A stretch of DNA of 64,000 bases from Terrabacter tumescens (GCF_014646815.1 NZ_BMNZ01000008.1:62001-126000), one strand, 5' to 3'. Positions 51,548 to 60,999 are shown, counted from the stretch's first letter. Notes: a model not told the origin generated them from the letters alone. Numbers and translations are program-made.

Positions 51548-52219
51548 ATGACCACGTCACCCGCGCCGACTCCCGACGACTGGCGGGACGCCCTCCAGCG
51601 CACGCTCGAGGCGTTCGACGAGGCCGGCGGGCACCGCGTCCTCAGCCAGGTCTTCGAGCAGCTCGGTGTCGAGGACGCCCTCTCGCTCGTCGTGCTCCCC
51701 TACCTCCACGACGTCGGGGAGCGGTGGTCCGCCGGGTCGATCGGCGTGGCCCAGGAGCACTTCGCGAGCAACGTCCTGCGCTCGCGGCTCTCGGTCCTCA
51801 TGGGCGCCGACGAGCGTCCCCACGGTCCGATGGCGGTGCTCGCGTGCATGCCCGGCGAGCACCACGAGTTCGGTCTCATGGCGACCTCCATCGTGCTGTC
51901 CCGACTCGGCTGGCGCACCAGCTACCTCGGCGCCAACACCCCGACGTCCGAGCTCGCCCTGGCGGCCCGGACGCTCCAGCCGGAGGCCGTCGTCGTCGCC
52001 GCGCACCGCGCCACGGCCTTCGCGGCCCACGCGCCGGCGCTGCGCCGGGTGGCGCGGTCGACGACGGTCCACCTCGCGGCCCAGGGCGCCACCGACGAGG
52101 TCGCCGCCCTCTGCGACGCGGCCAGGCTCGACGGTGACCCGATCTGGGCGGCCCGCGCCCTGCACGCGGCGTTCGGCGACGTGGGGACGCCGGATCTCGC
52201 CGAGGACACCCCCGCCTGA
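51548..52219 (+). CDS. Stand-alone cobalamin-binding photosensor-like protein without HTH
   Basis: 223 residues consisting only of a helical cap plus a cobalamin-binding Rossmann domain. The cap has W-x9-EH (W60, E70, H71), the pattern used by CarH/LitR to hold adenosylcobalamin, and the axial ligand motif is the full E-x-H-x-x-G (E104, H106, G109 in PGEHHEFG). No MerR helix-turn-helix precedes it: the first 12 residues are Pro/Thr-rich and an AGAGGAG ribosome site lies just before the ATG. By architecture it resembles AerR, an HTH-less B12 photoreceptor that acts by protein contact. Its partner is unknown. Confidence 0.83.
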   Translation: MTTSPAPTPDDWRDALQRTLEAFDEAGGHRVLSQVFEQLGVEDALSLVVLPYLHDVGERWSAGSIGVAQEHFASNVLRSRLSVLMGADERPHGPMAVLACMPGEHHEFGLMATSIVLSRLGWRTSYLGANTPTSELALAARTLQPEAVVVAAHRATAFAAHAPALRRVARSTTVHLAAQGATDEVAALCDAARLDGDPIWAARALHAAFGDVGTPDLAEDTPA

Positions 52220-52291
52220 GACGCGACACCCCGGACCCTGCCGGGCCACCGCCCGCGCTGCGTGACCCCTGCGGCGATAGGCTCGTTTGCC

Positions 52292-52576
52292 GTGCCCACG
52301 CACCGTGATCCGCAGGACCCGACCGATGGAGCCCTCATGACCGCAGGACCGACCGGACACCCGGACCGCATCGAGCAGGTCGCGCCCGTCGAGCAGGTCG
52401 AGCCCGTCGAGTCCGTCGAGTCCGCGGACCAGGTCGAGCCGCTCGGGTCGGGGCTCATGGAGGGCAGCGGGCGCAAGGGGCGCGACGCACGCCTCGGCCT
52501 CGTCATCGCGGGCATCGCCGGCGCGGCGCTGCTCGTCGGTGGCCTCATCGCCCTCGTCATCACGATGGCCGGCTGA
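52292..52576 (+). CDS. Small acidic protein with C-terminal membrane anchor
   Basis: 94 residues from the GTG at 52292. An acidic, repetitive first half (IEQVAPVEQVEPVESVES) and one C-terminal transmembrane helix (LVIAGIAGAALLVGGLIALVITMAG). TAGGCT (52278-52283) ends eight bases before the GTG with no ribosome site, a leaderless pattern; an ATG at 52337 is the alternative start. Unknown family. Its 3' end overlaps the convergent LysR gene by 17 bases. Confidence 0.6.
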   Translation: MPTHRDPQDPTDGALMTAGPTGHPDRIEQVAPVEQVEPVESVESADQVEPLGSGLMEGSGRKGRDARLGLVIAGIAGAALLVGGLIALVITMAG

Positions 52577-53489
52577 GCGCCGCCAGCGCGACCGACCGGC
52601 CCGAGCGGGTCACGAACTCCTCGAAGGCCGCCACCGTCGGGTCGTGGGCGGGGTTGCGCACCATCGCGCCGATGGTCCGCAGCGCCTGCGGGTGGTCGAG
52701 CCCGACCGGCACGACGTCACCCTCTGGCGCGAAGGCCGGCAGGATGGCCACGCCCAGCCCGGCGCCGACGAGTCCCCTTGCGGTGTGGACGTCCTCGGCC
52801 TCGAAGCCGACGCGCAGCGGCACTCCCGCGTCGGCGTAGATCTCCTCGACGCGACCGCGCAGGCCGAAGCCGGTCTTGAGCACGATGAGCTCGTCCCGGG
52901 CGACGGTGGCGAGCCGCTCGACCGAGACCGAGCCGGAGCCCGCGACGGGGTGCGAGCGGTGGACGGCCACGACGAGGGGCTCGTCGTAGAGCACGGTCGT
53001 CGAGGCTCCGGCGACCTCCGGCGGGGAGGCGACGAGCGCGACGGTGCAGCGGCCGGCTTCGAAGTCGTCGAGCGCCTTCTGCCGCGAGCCCTGCGCGAGC
53101 TCGAACCGCACGCCCGGGAACCGGTCGCGGAACCGCCGGATCAGGGCCGGGACGACGGCCTCGCCGAGCAGGGTCTGGAACGACAGGCTCACGGTGCCGT
53201 GCCCGACGACGCTCGAGCGCGTCACGACGTCGACCCCGCGCTCGAGGGCGCCGACACCCTCCTGGGCGAAGGGCAGCAGGGCGCGGCCGGCCGCCGTCAG
53301 CGCGATCCCGCGCCCGTCGCGCTCGACGACGGGCGTGCCGAGGAGCTCCCCGAGCCGGGCGAGGGCCCGGCTGACGGTGGGCTGCGGCATGCCGAGCACC
53401 GCGGCGGCCGTCGTCACCTGGCCGACCTCGGCGACGACGACGAAGACCGGCAGCAGCTGCACGACGGCCCGGAACTCGGCAGGTCTCAT
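52560..53489 (-). CDS. LysR-family regulator divergent from an MFS gene
   Basis: 309 residues. Winged helix LPVFVVVAEVGQVTTAAAVLGMPQPTVSRALARLGE at the N-terminus and a typical periplasmic-binding-like effector domain (GTVSLSFQTLLGEAVVPALIRRF). It most likely controls the divergent MFS transporter, a common LysR arrangement. An inverted repeat with 11-bp spacing covers its own start codon. Confidence 0.88.
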   Translation of the reverse strand: MRPAEFRAVVQLLPVFVVVAEVGQVTTAAAVLGMPQPTVSRALARLGELLGTPVVERDGRGIALTAAGRALLPFAQEGVGALERGVDVVTRSSVVGHGTVSLSFQTLLGEAVVPALIRRFRDRFPGVRFELAQGSRQKALDDFEAGRCTVALVASPPEVAGASTTVLYDEPLVVAVHRSHPVAGSGSVSVERLATVARDELIVLKTGFGLRGRVEEIYADAGVPLRVGFEAEDVHTARGLVGAGLGVAILPAFAPEGDVVPVGLDHPQALRTIGAMVRNPAHDPTVAAFEEFVTRSGRSVALAALSRPS

Positions 53490-53505
53490 GCGCTGATCGT
53501 ATGAG
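53485..53505. promoter_or_regulatory. LysR-type operator CTCAT-N11-ATGAG
   Basis: CTCAT (53485-53489) and ATGAG (53501-53505) form a perfect inverted repeat containing the T-N11-A core typical of LysR-type regulators. The first arm includes the start codon of the LysR gene, suggesting autorepression, and the site is 56 bp from the MFS start. Confidence 0.5.
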
Positions 53506-53560
53506 TCGGGGCCCTGACATGCATTGGTGCGATGCGTCGCGCCGACCTAGCGTCGAGCGC

Positions 53561-54838
53561 ATGACCTGGGCCGGACACCTCCCCGCGAGCCGCGAGTACC
53601 GCCGCATCCTCGTCGGGCTCGGGGCGGCCGGCGTCGCGACCTTCGCCCAGCTCTATTCGCCACAGGGCCTGCTCCCGACGCTCGCGCGCGGCCTCGAGGT
53701 GAGCCCCGCCGACGCGGCCCTGTCCGTCTCGCTCGCGACCCTCGGCGTCGCGCTCGCCGTGCTGCCCTGGTCGTGGGTCGCCGACCGGGTCGGCCGCCTG
53801 CGCGCCATGCAGGTCGCCATCATCGCCTCGACCGTGCTCGGTGTCCTCGTCGTCCTCGCCCCGGGCATCGAAGCGCTCCTCGCGCTGCGCCTCGTCGAAG
53901 GCATGGCGCTCGGTGGCCTGCCCGCCCTCGCGGTCACCTACCTGCACGACGAGGTCCATGCGCGGCACACGGCTGCGGCCGCCGCGGCCTACATCTCCGG
54001 CACGACGATCGGCGGCGCCGCCGGTCGGCTCATCGCCGGACCGCTCGCCGGCATCGTGGGCTGGCGTCCTGCGCTGCTCACCGTCGCTGCCGTGTGCGCG
54101 ATCGCCTCGATCGTCTTCCTGCGCCTCATGCCCCGTCCACGTGGCTACCGACCGACGACCGCGGCGACCGTGCGCACGGTCGCGGACGGCATACGCACCA
54201 GCGTGCGCGACCCCGCGCTGCTCGCGCTCTACGCCCAGGGCGCGCTGCTCATGGGCGGCTTCGTCGCGGTCTACAACTACCTCGCCTTCCGCCTCGAGGG
54301 GCCGGAGTTCGGGCTGCCCGCGACGGTCGGGTCGCTGATCTTCGCCGCGTATGCCGCGGGCACCGTCAGCTCGCGACTGACCGGCCGCTGGGTGCCGCGT
54401 CTCGGACGGCGGCGCGTGCTCGTCGCGGGCACGACGACCATGGCCGCAGGCTCCCTGCTCACCCTCTCGAGCGCGCTGCCCGTGGTCGTGGGCGGCCTGC
54501 TCGTGCTCACGGCCGGCTTCTTCGCGGCGCACGCGACGGCCTCGGCGTGGGTCGGCGCGCGCGCCACGACCGGGCGCGCGCAGGCGACGGCGCTCTACAA
54601 CGTCTGCTACTACAGCGGATCCGCGCTCGTCGGGTGGCTGCTCGGCTACGCATGGTCGGGCCCGGGATGGGGTGCGGTGGTCGGAGCCGTCGTCGCGCTC
54701 GCGGTCCTCGCTGCCGGGCTCGCCCTCGCGGTGCTGCCCGCCCGCTCCCCCGCTCGTGCCGCCGTTACGCCTCCGACGGGACCCGGCGCGGTGCATGCTG
54801 TCCCGCATGACCGACGGTCCGGTGGGGGGACCACGTAG
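53561..54838 (+). CDS. MFS transporter (YnfM-like)
   Basis: 425 residues with 12 membrane helices. Starts with EYRRILVGLGAAGVATFAQLYSPQGLLPTLARGL, the YnfM/CynX-like type, with the MFS motif ADRVGRLRAM after helix 2. Substrate unknown. The Pro/Arg-rich C-terminal tail (about 395-425) overlaps the acyltransferase start by 32 bases. Regulated presumably by the divergent LysR protein. Confidence 0.85.
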   Translation: MTWAGHLPASREYRRILVGLGAAGVATFAQLYSPQGLLPTLARGLEVSPADAALSVSLATLGVALAVLPWSWVADRVGRLRAMQVAIIASTVLGVLVVLAPGIEALLALRLVEGMALGGLPALAVTYLHDEVHARHTAAAAAAYISGTTIGGAAGRLIAGPLAGIVGWRPALLTVAAVCAIASIVFLRLMPRPRGYRPTTAATVRTVADGIRTSVRDPALLALYAQGALLMGGFVAVYNYLAFRLEGPEFGLPATVGSLIFAAYAAGTVSSRLTGRWVPRLGRRRVLVAGTTTMAAGSLLTLSSALPVVVGGLLVLTAGFFAAHATASAWVGARATTGRAQATALYNVCYYSGSALVGWLLGYAWSGPGWGAVVGAVVALAVLAAGLALAVLPARSPARAAVTPPTGPGAVHAVPHDRRSGGGTT

Positions 54839-57017
54839 GGCGGACATCCAGGGCCTGCGGGCCGTGGCAGTGCTCGCCGTCATCGCCTTCCACGTCTTCG
54901 GCTGGCCCGGCGGCGGCTACCTCGGGGTCGACGCCTTCTTCGTCGTGTCCGGCTTCGTCATCACCGGGGTGCTCCTGCGCGAACGGGACCGGACGGGCCG
55001 GATCTCCCTGCGCGCCTTCTGGATCCGACGGGCACGGCGCATCCTGCCGCTCGCGCTCGTCGTCATCGCCGCCGTGGTCGTGGTCGCGCCGTGGGCCTGG
55101 GCGGGGGCCAAGGTCGCGTCCGTCCGCGCCGACGCGCTCTGGGCGACGCTCTTCGCCGCGAACTGGCACTACGCCGCGCGTGCCGACAGCTACTTCGACA
55201 CGGGCTCGGCGCCGTCGCCCCTGCTCCACTACTGGTCGCTCGGCGTCGAGGAGCAGTTCTACCTCGCGTGGCCGCTCCTCGTCGTGCTGGCCGTCGCCGT
55301 CGCCGGTGGTGTGCGCCGTCACCGGGCCGCGGTCGCCGCGCTGGCCGTCGCCGTCGGCGCCGCCTCCCTCGTCTGGGCCGCCCTCCAGAGCACGTCGGAC
55401 CCGACGACCGCCTACTACTCGACGCTGACGCGCGCGTGGGAGCTCACGCTCGGCGCCGCCCTCGCCACCCTGCCTGCTGGAGCCGGCGCTCAGCGCCGGA
55501 ATGCCGTGCGACTGCGCCTTGCAGCCCGCACCGCGCTGTCGTGGGCGGGGCTCGCGACGCTCGTGACGGCATACGTCCTCGTCTCCCCGGACACGGGCAG
55601 CCCGTGGCCGGCGGCGCTCTGGGCGGCGGCAGGGACGGCCCTGGTGCTCGTCGCCGGCATCGGTGCGCCCGTCCCGGGAGCGGTGGTGCTGACGAACCGG
55701 GTGAGCGGCTACGTCGGCGACATCTCCTACGGGCTCTACCTGTGGCACTTCCCGCTCGTCGTGCTCGCGCCCGCGGTGCTCGCGACGACGGGCGCCGCCA
55801 CCACGGCGGTCGTGCTCGTCGGCACCCTGGCCCTCGCCGCCATCTCGCACCACCTCGTCGAGCGCCCGATCCTCGACGCGCCCCGCGTGCGACGGCGCGG
55901 GGTGCTCGCCGCGGCCGTGGCGCTCGTGCTGCTCGTCGCCGGCGTCGGAGGCGCAGCGGCCGCGCGGCCCGACCTCTTCTCGGGCGGGACGGTCGTGGCG
56001 GCCGCGGAGCCCGACGGCGCGGTGCCGCCCCCGGTCGGCGAGGCCCCCGAGACGACTGAGGCGCCGGCCACGCCCGAGGCGACGTCTACCCCGTCGCCGC
56101 CGAGCCTGTCCGCCGCACCCACGCCGACACCGACCCAGACACCGACGCCGACCGGATGGACTCCCATCCCCTTGGGCGCCACGGGAACCCGCATCCAGGA
56201 CGGACTACGCGGCGCGCTCGCCTCCAGCTCGTGGCCCGCCGACCTCAACCCGTCACCGGACCAGTGGCAGACGACCGCAGACCAGCGGGCCGCGATGAGC
56301 GCGTGCACCGCGACCGGTGCCGCGGACCCCGAGTCGTGCACGTTCGGCAACCGCGCCGGGCCCGAGATCATCGTCTACGGCGACTCGATCGGCTTCCCGC
56401 TCCTCGCGACGGTCGAGAAGGCGTACGGCGCGCGCTACAAGGTGCGCGGGATGACGAAGATCGCGTGCGCCGTCAACGGCGTCGACGCGAACTACGGCAA
56501 GGACGAGTGGGCGGTCCCGTGCGTCAACCACCGGAAGATGGTCCTGGACTACGTGCGGCGGGTGAGGCCGAAGGTGCTCATCATGACCGAGACGTACTCG
56601 TGGGCGGTGCGGCTCAAGTCCGGCGCCAAGGGGGCGGCGTCGGCGAGGGAGTGGCTCGCCGCCGACCAGAGGTTCGTCGACTCGGTGCGCGGCAGCGTCG
56701 GCACCGTCGTCATCGTCGCGCCGTCGATGCCGGGCGTCGCCTTCCTCGACTGCTACCGACCGGGCGGCTCGCCGGGAAGGTGCGTCACCGGCATACCGAC
56801 GTGGTGGGCGCGCACCCGCGACGTCGAGAAGAAGGTGCAGCACGCGGTCTTCGTCGACACGACGCACTGGTACTGCGTCGACGACCGCTGCCCGATCTTC
56901 ACGACCACGACCGGCACGGTGCTCAAGGGCGACTACCTCCACACGTCGGTGCAGTACGCGCGGCAGCTCGCGCCCGACCTCACCCATCTGCTGCGGGCCT
57001 CCGGCGTCAGGCTGTGA
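54807..57017 (+). CDS. OafA/acyltransferase-3 family surface O-acyltransferase with SGNH domain
   Basis: 736 residues. The acyltransferase-3 membrane domain (about 10-375, ten helices) begins RADIQGLRAVAVLAVIAFHV and has the FFVVSGFVITGVLL and SLGVEEQFYLAWPLL signatures. A Pro/Thr-rich spacer (about 410-450) leads to an extracytoplasmic SGNH-like domain with YGDSIGFPLL near residue 524 and TTHWYC and DYLHTS in later blocks. It would acetylate or otherwise acylate a cell-surface polysaccharide or peptidoglycan. ATG inside the end of the MFS gene. Confidence 0.88.
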   Translation: MTDGPVGGPRRADIQGLRAVAVLAVIAFHVFGWPGGGYLGVDAFFVVSGFVITGVLLRERDRTGRISLRAFWIRRARRILPLALVVIAAVVVVAPWAWAGAKVASVRADALWATLFAANWHYAARADSYFDTGSAPSPLLHYWSLGVEEQFYLAWPLLVVLAVAVAGGVRRHRAAVAALAVAVGAASLVWAALQSTSDPTTAYYSTLTRAWELTLGAALATLPAGAGAQRRNAVRLRLAARTALSWAGLATLVTAYVLVSPDTGSPWPAALWAAAGTALVLVAGIGAPVPGAVVLTNRVSGYVGDISYGLYLWHFPLVVLAPAVLATTGAATTAVVLVGTLALAAISHHLVERPILDAPRVRRRGVLAAAVALVLLVAGVGGAAAARPDLFSGGTVVAAAEPDGAVPPPVGEAPETTEAPATPEATSTPSPPSLSAAPTPTPTQTPTPTGWTPIPLGATGTRIQDGLRGALASSSWPADLNPSPDQWQTTADQRAAMSACTATGAADPESCTFGNRAGPEIIVYGDSIGFPLLATVEKAYGARYKVRGMTKIACAVNGVDANYGKDEWAVPCVNHRKMVLDYVRRVRPKVLIMTETYSWAVRLKSGAKGAASAREWLAADQRFVDSVRGSVGTVVIVAPSMPGVAFLDCYRPGGSPGRCVTGIPTWWARTRDVEKKVQHAVFVDTTHWYCVDDRCPIFTTTTGTVLKGDYLHTSVQYARQLAPDLTHLLRASGVRL

Positions 57018-57699
57018 AGGCCGTCGACGGCAGGTCGCGCTCGTCGTCGGCGAGGGCCCGCACGACGCGCTCGGCGACGGCCTCGGGGTCGAGGCCCTGC
57101 GGCAGCCGGGGCGCCTCGCCGGCGACCGGACGGGTCGCGAGCCCGGTCTCGGTGTGCGGCGGGCGCACGTCGAGCACGCGGATGCGGCGGCGGCGCAGCT
57201 CCGTCGCGAGCGCCGCGTCGAAGGCCGTGAGCCCCGCCTTGGCGGCGCTGTAGGCGGCCATGCCCGGCATCGCCTTCTCGGCGACGACGGCGCTGACCTG
57301 GGCGAGGAAGCCACCCTCCGGGATGATGCCGAGCGCGGCCCGGGCCAGGCGGATCGGCGCGACGAGGTCGAGGAGCAGCACCTCGTCGAGCGCGTCGTCG
57401 TCGAGGTCCTCGACGGCACCGAACGCGACGACGCCGGCCGCGTTGACGACGCCCGTGAGCGGCGCGGCCTCGGTGGCGGCGCTCACGACCGAGGCGGGTC
57501 CGTCGGGCTTCGTCAGGTCGGTGACCACCGTCGTGACGACGGCACTGCCGAGCTCGTCGGCGAGCGCCGTCAGCCGTGGCTCGTCCCGGCCGGACAGCGT
57601 CACCCGGGCGCCCGAGGCGACGAGCCGTCTGGCGATCGCTCCGCCGAGGCCACCTGTCGCGCCGAGGACGAGGACATGGGCTGCGGCGAGATCGGTCAC
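57007..57699 (-). CDS. Short-chain dehydrogenase/reductase
   Basis: 230 residues, classical SDR. Cofactor motif VLVLGATGGLGGAIARRL near residues 9-26, NAAG in VVNAAGVVAFG, and catalytic Ser with YSAAK (YxxxK) in the QVSAVVAEKAMPGMAAYSAAKAG segment. Substrate unknown. GTG start at 57699. Convergent with the acyltransferase gene, overlapping by 11 bases. Confidence 0.85.
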   Translation of the reverse strand: MTDLAAAHVLVLGATGGLGGAIARRLVASGARVTLSGRDEPRLTALADELGSAVVTTVVTDLTKPDGPASVVSAATEAAPLTGVVNAAGVVAFGAVEDLDDDALDEVLLLDLVAPIRLARAALGIIPEGGFLAQVSAVVAEKAMPGMAAYSAAKAGLTAFDAALATELRRRRIRVLDVRPPHTETGLATRPVAGEAPRLPQGLDPEAVAERVVRALADDERDLPSTAFTA

Positions 57700-57839
57700 C
57701 GAGACATCATCACCCGGTCCCGGGCTCCTCGGAAGGCGCGCTCGAAATCTGCGAGGAGCTCCGGGCGCCACGGCGGCGGAACTTGGGTCAGACTGGTGGG
57801 AGAGCGTCAAGGGGGCGCGGATTCTCGGGGGAGAACACG

Positions 57840-58055
57840 ATGGCAAGGACGCAGTCGTCGACGCAGGGGCACGACCCTGATCTCATGGCGCCGCACGAGG
57901 TCGCCGAGATCTTCCGGGTGTCGCCCGCGACCATCACCCGCTGGGCTCGCGTCGGCCTGCTGCCGTGCACCCGGACGGCAGGTGGCCACCGCAGGTTCGA
58001 GCGGAGCTACGTCATCGACCACGTGGAGCGTCTGCTGCACGAGACCGAGGGCTGA
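57840..58055 (+). CDS. BldC-like MerR-type DNA-binding protein
   Basis: 71 residues: a single winged-helix MerR-like domain with LMAPHEVAEIFRVSPATITRWARVGLL and TAGGHRRFERSYVIDHVERLL, very close to BldC, the developmental regulator of Streptomyces that binds head-to-tail on direct repeats. No effector domain. ATG with GGGGGA upstream. It precedes the SWIM-DUF5691-MoxR-DUF5682 set by 89 bp in the same direction, so it could regulate it, but BldC homologues are often global. Confidence 0.88.
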   Translation: MARTQSSTQGHDPDLMAPHEVAEIFRVSPATITRWARVGLLPCTRTAGGHRRFERSYVIDHVERLLHETEG

Positions 58056-58144
58056 GCGCGCCCGAGCGCACCCGAGGACCGGGCGACACGGCATACGCCC
58101 GTCCGGCCCCCGTTGTGGGAGGCGTCGGCCATGATGTGCGAGTC

Positions 58145-59482
58145 ATGACGCGATGGACTGCCCAGCAGGTGGCCGGCCTGGCCCCCGACGCCTCGTCGCT
58201 GACGGCTGCCCGCCGGCTCGCGCGGCCGGGCCCGTGGTCCGACACCGGGTCGACGCCGACCCTGCTGTGGGGCAAGTGCCAGGGCTCGGGCAAGACGCCC
58301 TACCAGGTGAGCATCGACCTCATCGGCCCGGCGTTCCGCTGCTCGTGCCCGAGCCGCAAGTTCCCGTGCAAGCACGGGCTCGCGCTGCTGCTCCTCTGGG
58401 TCGACGGGTCGGGCTCGGTGGCCGACGCCGACGAGGCGGCCGGCTTCGCGCAGGAGTGGGCGTCCGAGCGCTCGGCCCGCGCCGAGGCGAAGGCCGCGGG
58501 TGACGCGGCCAAGTCGACGCGGACGCCCGACCCCGCCGCGGCCGCCAAGCGGCTCGAGGAGCGGCTCGCCCTCATGGACGGCGGCATGGACGACTTCGCC
58601 CGCTGGCTCACCGACCTCGCGCGCAGCGGCACGGCCTCCGCGCGGCAGCAGTCCTATGCGTGGTGGGACGGCACCGCGGCTCGCCTCGTCGACGCGCAGC
58701 TGCCCGGGCTCGCCGACGACGTTCGCTCGGTCGGCGGCGCGGTGAGCGGTCGACCCGACTGGGCCGAGCGGCTGCTCGTGGCGCTCGGCCGCTGGTGGAC
58801 GGCGACTCGGGCGTGGTCTGCGCGGGAGTCGCTCGGCGAGGACCAGCTCGGCGACCTGCGCGCCTACCTCGGCTGGTCGACGAGCACCGAGTCGGTGCGC
58901 CGGGCCGACGCCGTGACCGACCGGTGGCTCGTCCTCGGCGCGCACCGCAGCGACGACGGACGTCTCCAGCAGCAACGGACCTGGTTGCGCGGCAACGCCT
59001 CCGGCGAGATCGTGCAGGTCCTCGACTTCGCCGCGGGCGGTCAGGTGCTGCCCGTCGCACGCGTCGTCGGCTCGAGCCTCGACGCGACCCTCGCCCGCTA
59101 CCCCGGCGCCGCCGTGCGCCGTGCGCTCTTCGTCGACGAGCCGGCTGTCGCCGACGACCGAGGGCGTATGCCGTCCGGCGCGTCCCTCGAGGAGGCCCGG
59201 TCCGCGGCTGCGCAGGCGTGGGGGCGCAACCCGTGGGCGCGCCGGGTGCCCGTCGTCCTCGCCGACGTGCGTGTCGGTGTCGACCGGGTCGTCGACGCCG
59301 ACGGCGCGAGCGTGCGGCTCACCGACGACGCCGACGTCTGGCCGCTGCTCGCCCTGACCGGTGGCCGGCCGGCACGTGTCTTCGGCGAGCTCGAGGAGTC
59401 GCGGCTGCGGCCGCTCACCGTCGTCGTGGCCGGCGACGGTGGCGGCTCCGGCGACGGGGACGGCGAGGTCGTGGGCCTGTGA
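58145..59482 (+). CDS. SWIM zinc finger protein
   Basis: 445 residues. The SWIM motif CxCx6CxH is complete: C66, C68, C75, H77 in FRCSCPSRKFPCKHG. After an Ala-rich helical linker (about 100-140) the rest is a long domain of unknown function shared by SWIM proteins in this gene arrangement (WWDGTAARLVDAQLPG, WLVLGAHRSDDGRLQQQRTW). SWIM domains bind DNA or protein. Stop overlaps the next GTG, so it is the first gene of a coupled set with DUF5691, MoxR ATPase and DUF5682. Confidence 0.85.
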   Translation: MTRWTAQQVAGLAPDASSLTAARRLARPGPWSDTGSTPTLLWGKCQGSGKTPYQVSIDLIGPAFRCSCPSRKFPCKHGLALLLLWVDGSGSVADADEAAGFAQEWASERSARAEAKAAGDAAKSTRTPDPAAAAKRLEERLALMDGGMDDFARWLTDLARSGTASARQQSYAWWDGTAARLVDAQLPGLADDVRSVGGAVSGRPDWAERLLVALGRWWTATRAWSARESLGEDQLGDLRAYLGWSTSTESVRRADAVTDRWLVLGAHRSDDGRLQQQRTWLRGNASGEIVQVLDFAAGGQVLPVARVVGSSLDATLARYPGAAVRRALFVDEPAVADDRGRMPSGASLEEARSAAAQAWGRNPWARRVPVVLADVRVGVDRVVDADGASVRLTDDADVWPLLALTGGRPARVFGELEESRLRPLTVVVAGDGGGSGDGDGEVVGL

Positions 59483-60999
59483 GCGACCTCGACACGTGGT
59501 GGCGTGACGTCGGCAACGCGGCGGTCGTCGGCACGGCCCGGCGCCCGGTGCCGCCGCTGCCCGACCTCGGGCCGTCAGGAGTGCAGGCTCGTCCGGCGGG
59601 TCAGCCGCGCGAGGAGGCGCTCCTCGACGCCGCCGCCCTCGGCGGGGCCGCGCTGCGCGCCGGACGCAGGCTCGACCACGCCGAGCCTCCGGAGGCCGCA
59701 CCCGACGACCAGCGGGCCGAGGCCCCGAGGCGGGCCGTCCAGCTGCTCGAGCTCGTCCTCACCCAGCCACCCGCCGGCGCCGCGCAGCGCACGGGCCTGC
59801 TCGCCCACTGGCTGCGCGCCGCGGACGACGCGGGCTGCCGCGTGCCGCACGTGCTCGTCCCGACCCTGCTGACCCTCGCCACGGGGTCGCGCGAGCTGCG
59901 GCGCCCGACGGCTGCTGTGCTCGACGAGCGCGGCCGGTGGCTCGCGGGCCTGCGCGAGGACTGGTCGTGGGTGACCGATGCCGCTGCGGGCGCCGAGGCG
60001 CGCAGCGCGTCACGCGCCGCCGGCATCGCGCCCCCGGCCGACGAGTGGGGGCGCCTGCCCTCGACCGACCGGGTCGCCGTGCTGTCCTCCGTCCGCGCGC
60101 ACGACCCAGCCGCGGCACGGGAGCTCATCAGCTCGACGTGGGCGAGCGACTCCGCACGAGACCGGCGCTCGCACCTCGAGACGCTGCGCATCGGCCTGGG
60201 CCCCGACGACGAGCCGCTGCTCGAGGCGGCGCTCGACGACCGCGCCGGCACCGTACGCGAGATCTCGACAGAGCTGCTCGACGTCCTGCCCGGCTCGGCG
60301 CGCGCCGCGCGGATGGCCGAGCGCCTGCGCCCTCTCGTCCGACGCACCGGACTGCTCGGCCGTGGCGTGGAGGTCACCCTGCCCGACGAGCCCGACCCGG
60401 CCGGCGTCCGCGACGGCCTCGGCAAGCCCCCGCCGCGTCGCTCCGCCCGCGGCTGGTGGCTCGAGCAGCTCTGCGCCGGCGCGCCCCTCGAGGTCTGGGC
60501 CGAGCTGACCGGCGCCGACCCGTCCGCGACGGTCAAGAGGCTCACCGACGCGCAGGCGACGGACGCGCTGGCCGGCATACGCCGTGCGGTGCAGGCCCGG
60601 CGCGACCCCGAGTGGGCGGCAGCGCTGCTCGAGCGGGGCTGGGACGCCACGCTCGTGCCCGCCCTGCCCCGGGAGCGCCGCGAGCGCATCGTGCTCCAGC
60701 GGGTCGACGCCACGACCGAACGGGTGCACGAGATCGGCTCGGTCGTCGGCTCGGTCGACGCGCCGTGGTCGCCGGACTTCAGCGTCGCGCTCGTCTCCCG
60801 GCTGCGGGCGTCCAGGTTCGGCTCCGCCATGGTGATGGCCTCGATGCCGCACCTGCTCGCCGGGCTGCACCCGGCGGCCCTCGACCCGCTCGAGCGCTGG
60901 ATCGAGTCCACCGGCGCCGACCAGACCCTGACGACCAACCTGCGCAACCTGCTCCAGTTCCACTCCGTCAAGCGATCGATCACCGAGGCCTTCAGATGA
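59479..60999 (+). CDS. DUF5691 family protein
   Basis: 506 residues, mostly helical and repeat-like, starting SDLDTWWRDVGNAAVVGTARRPVPPLP and with LLAHWLRAADDAGCRVPHVLVPTLL, HLETLRIGLGPDDEPLLEAALDDRAGTVRE and a closing FSVALVSRLRASRFGSAM. The HEAT-like pattern suggests a scaffold. DUF5691 occurs in this same neighbourhood next to SWIM and MoxR proteins. GTG start overlapping the SWIM stop and ATGA overlap with the ATPase. No catalytic motif seen. Confidence 0.8.
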   Translation: MSDLDTWWRDVGNAAVVGTARRPVPPLPDLGPSGVQARPAGQPREEALLDAAALGGAALRAGRRLDHAEPPEAAPDDQRAEAPRRAVQLLELVLTQPPAGAAQRTGLLAHWLRAADDAGCRVPHVLVPTLLTLATGSRELRRPTAAVLDERGRWLAGLREDWSWVTDAAAGAEARSASRAAGIAPPADEWGRLPSTDRVAVLSSVRAHDPAAARELISSTWASDSARDRRSHLETLRIGLGPDDEPLLEAALDDRAGTVREISTELLDVLPGSARAARMAERLRPLVRRTGLLGRGVEVTLPDEPDPAGVRDGLGKPPPRRSARGWWLEQLCAGAPLEVWAELTGADPSATVKRLTDAQATDALAGIRRAVQARRDPEWAAALLERGWDATLVPALPRERRERIVLQRVDATTERVHEIGSVVGSVDAPWSPDFSVALVSRLRASRFGSAMVMASMPHLLAGLHPAALDPLERWIESTGADQTLTTNLRNLLQFHSVKRSITEAFR

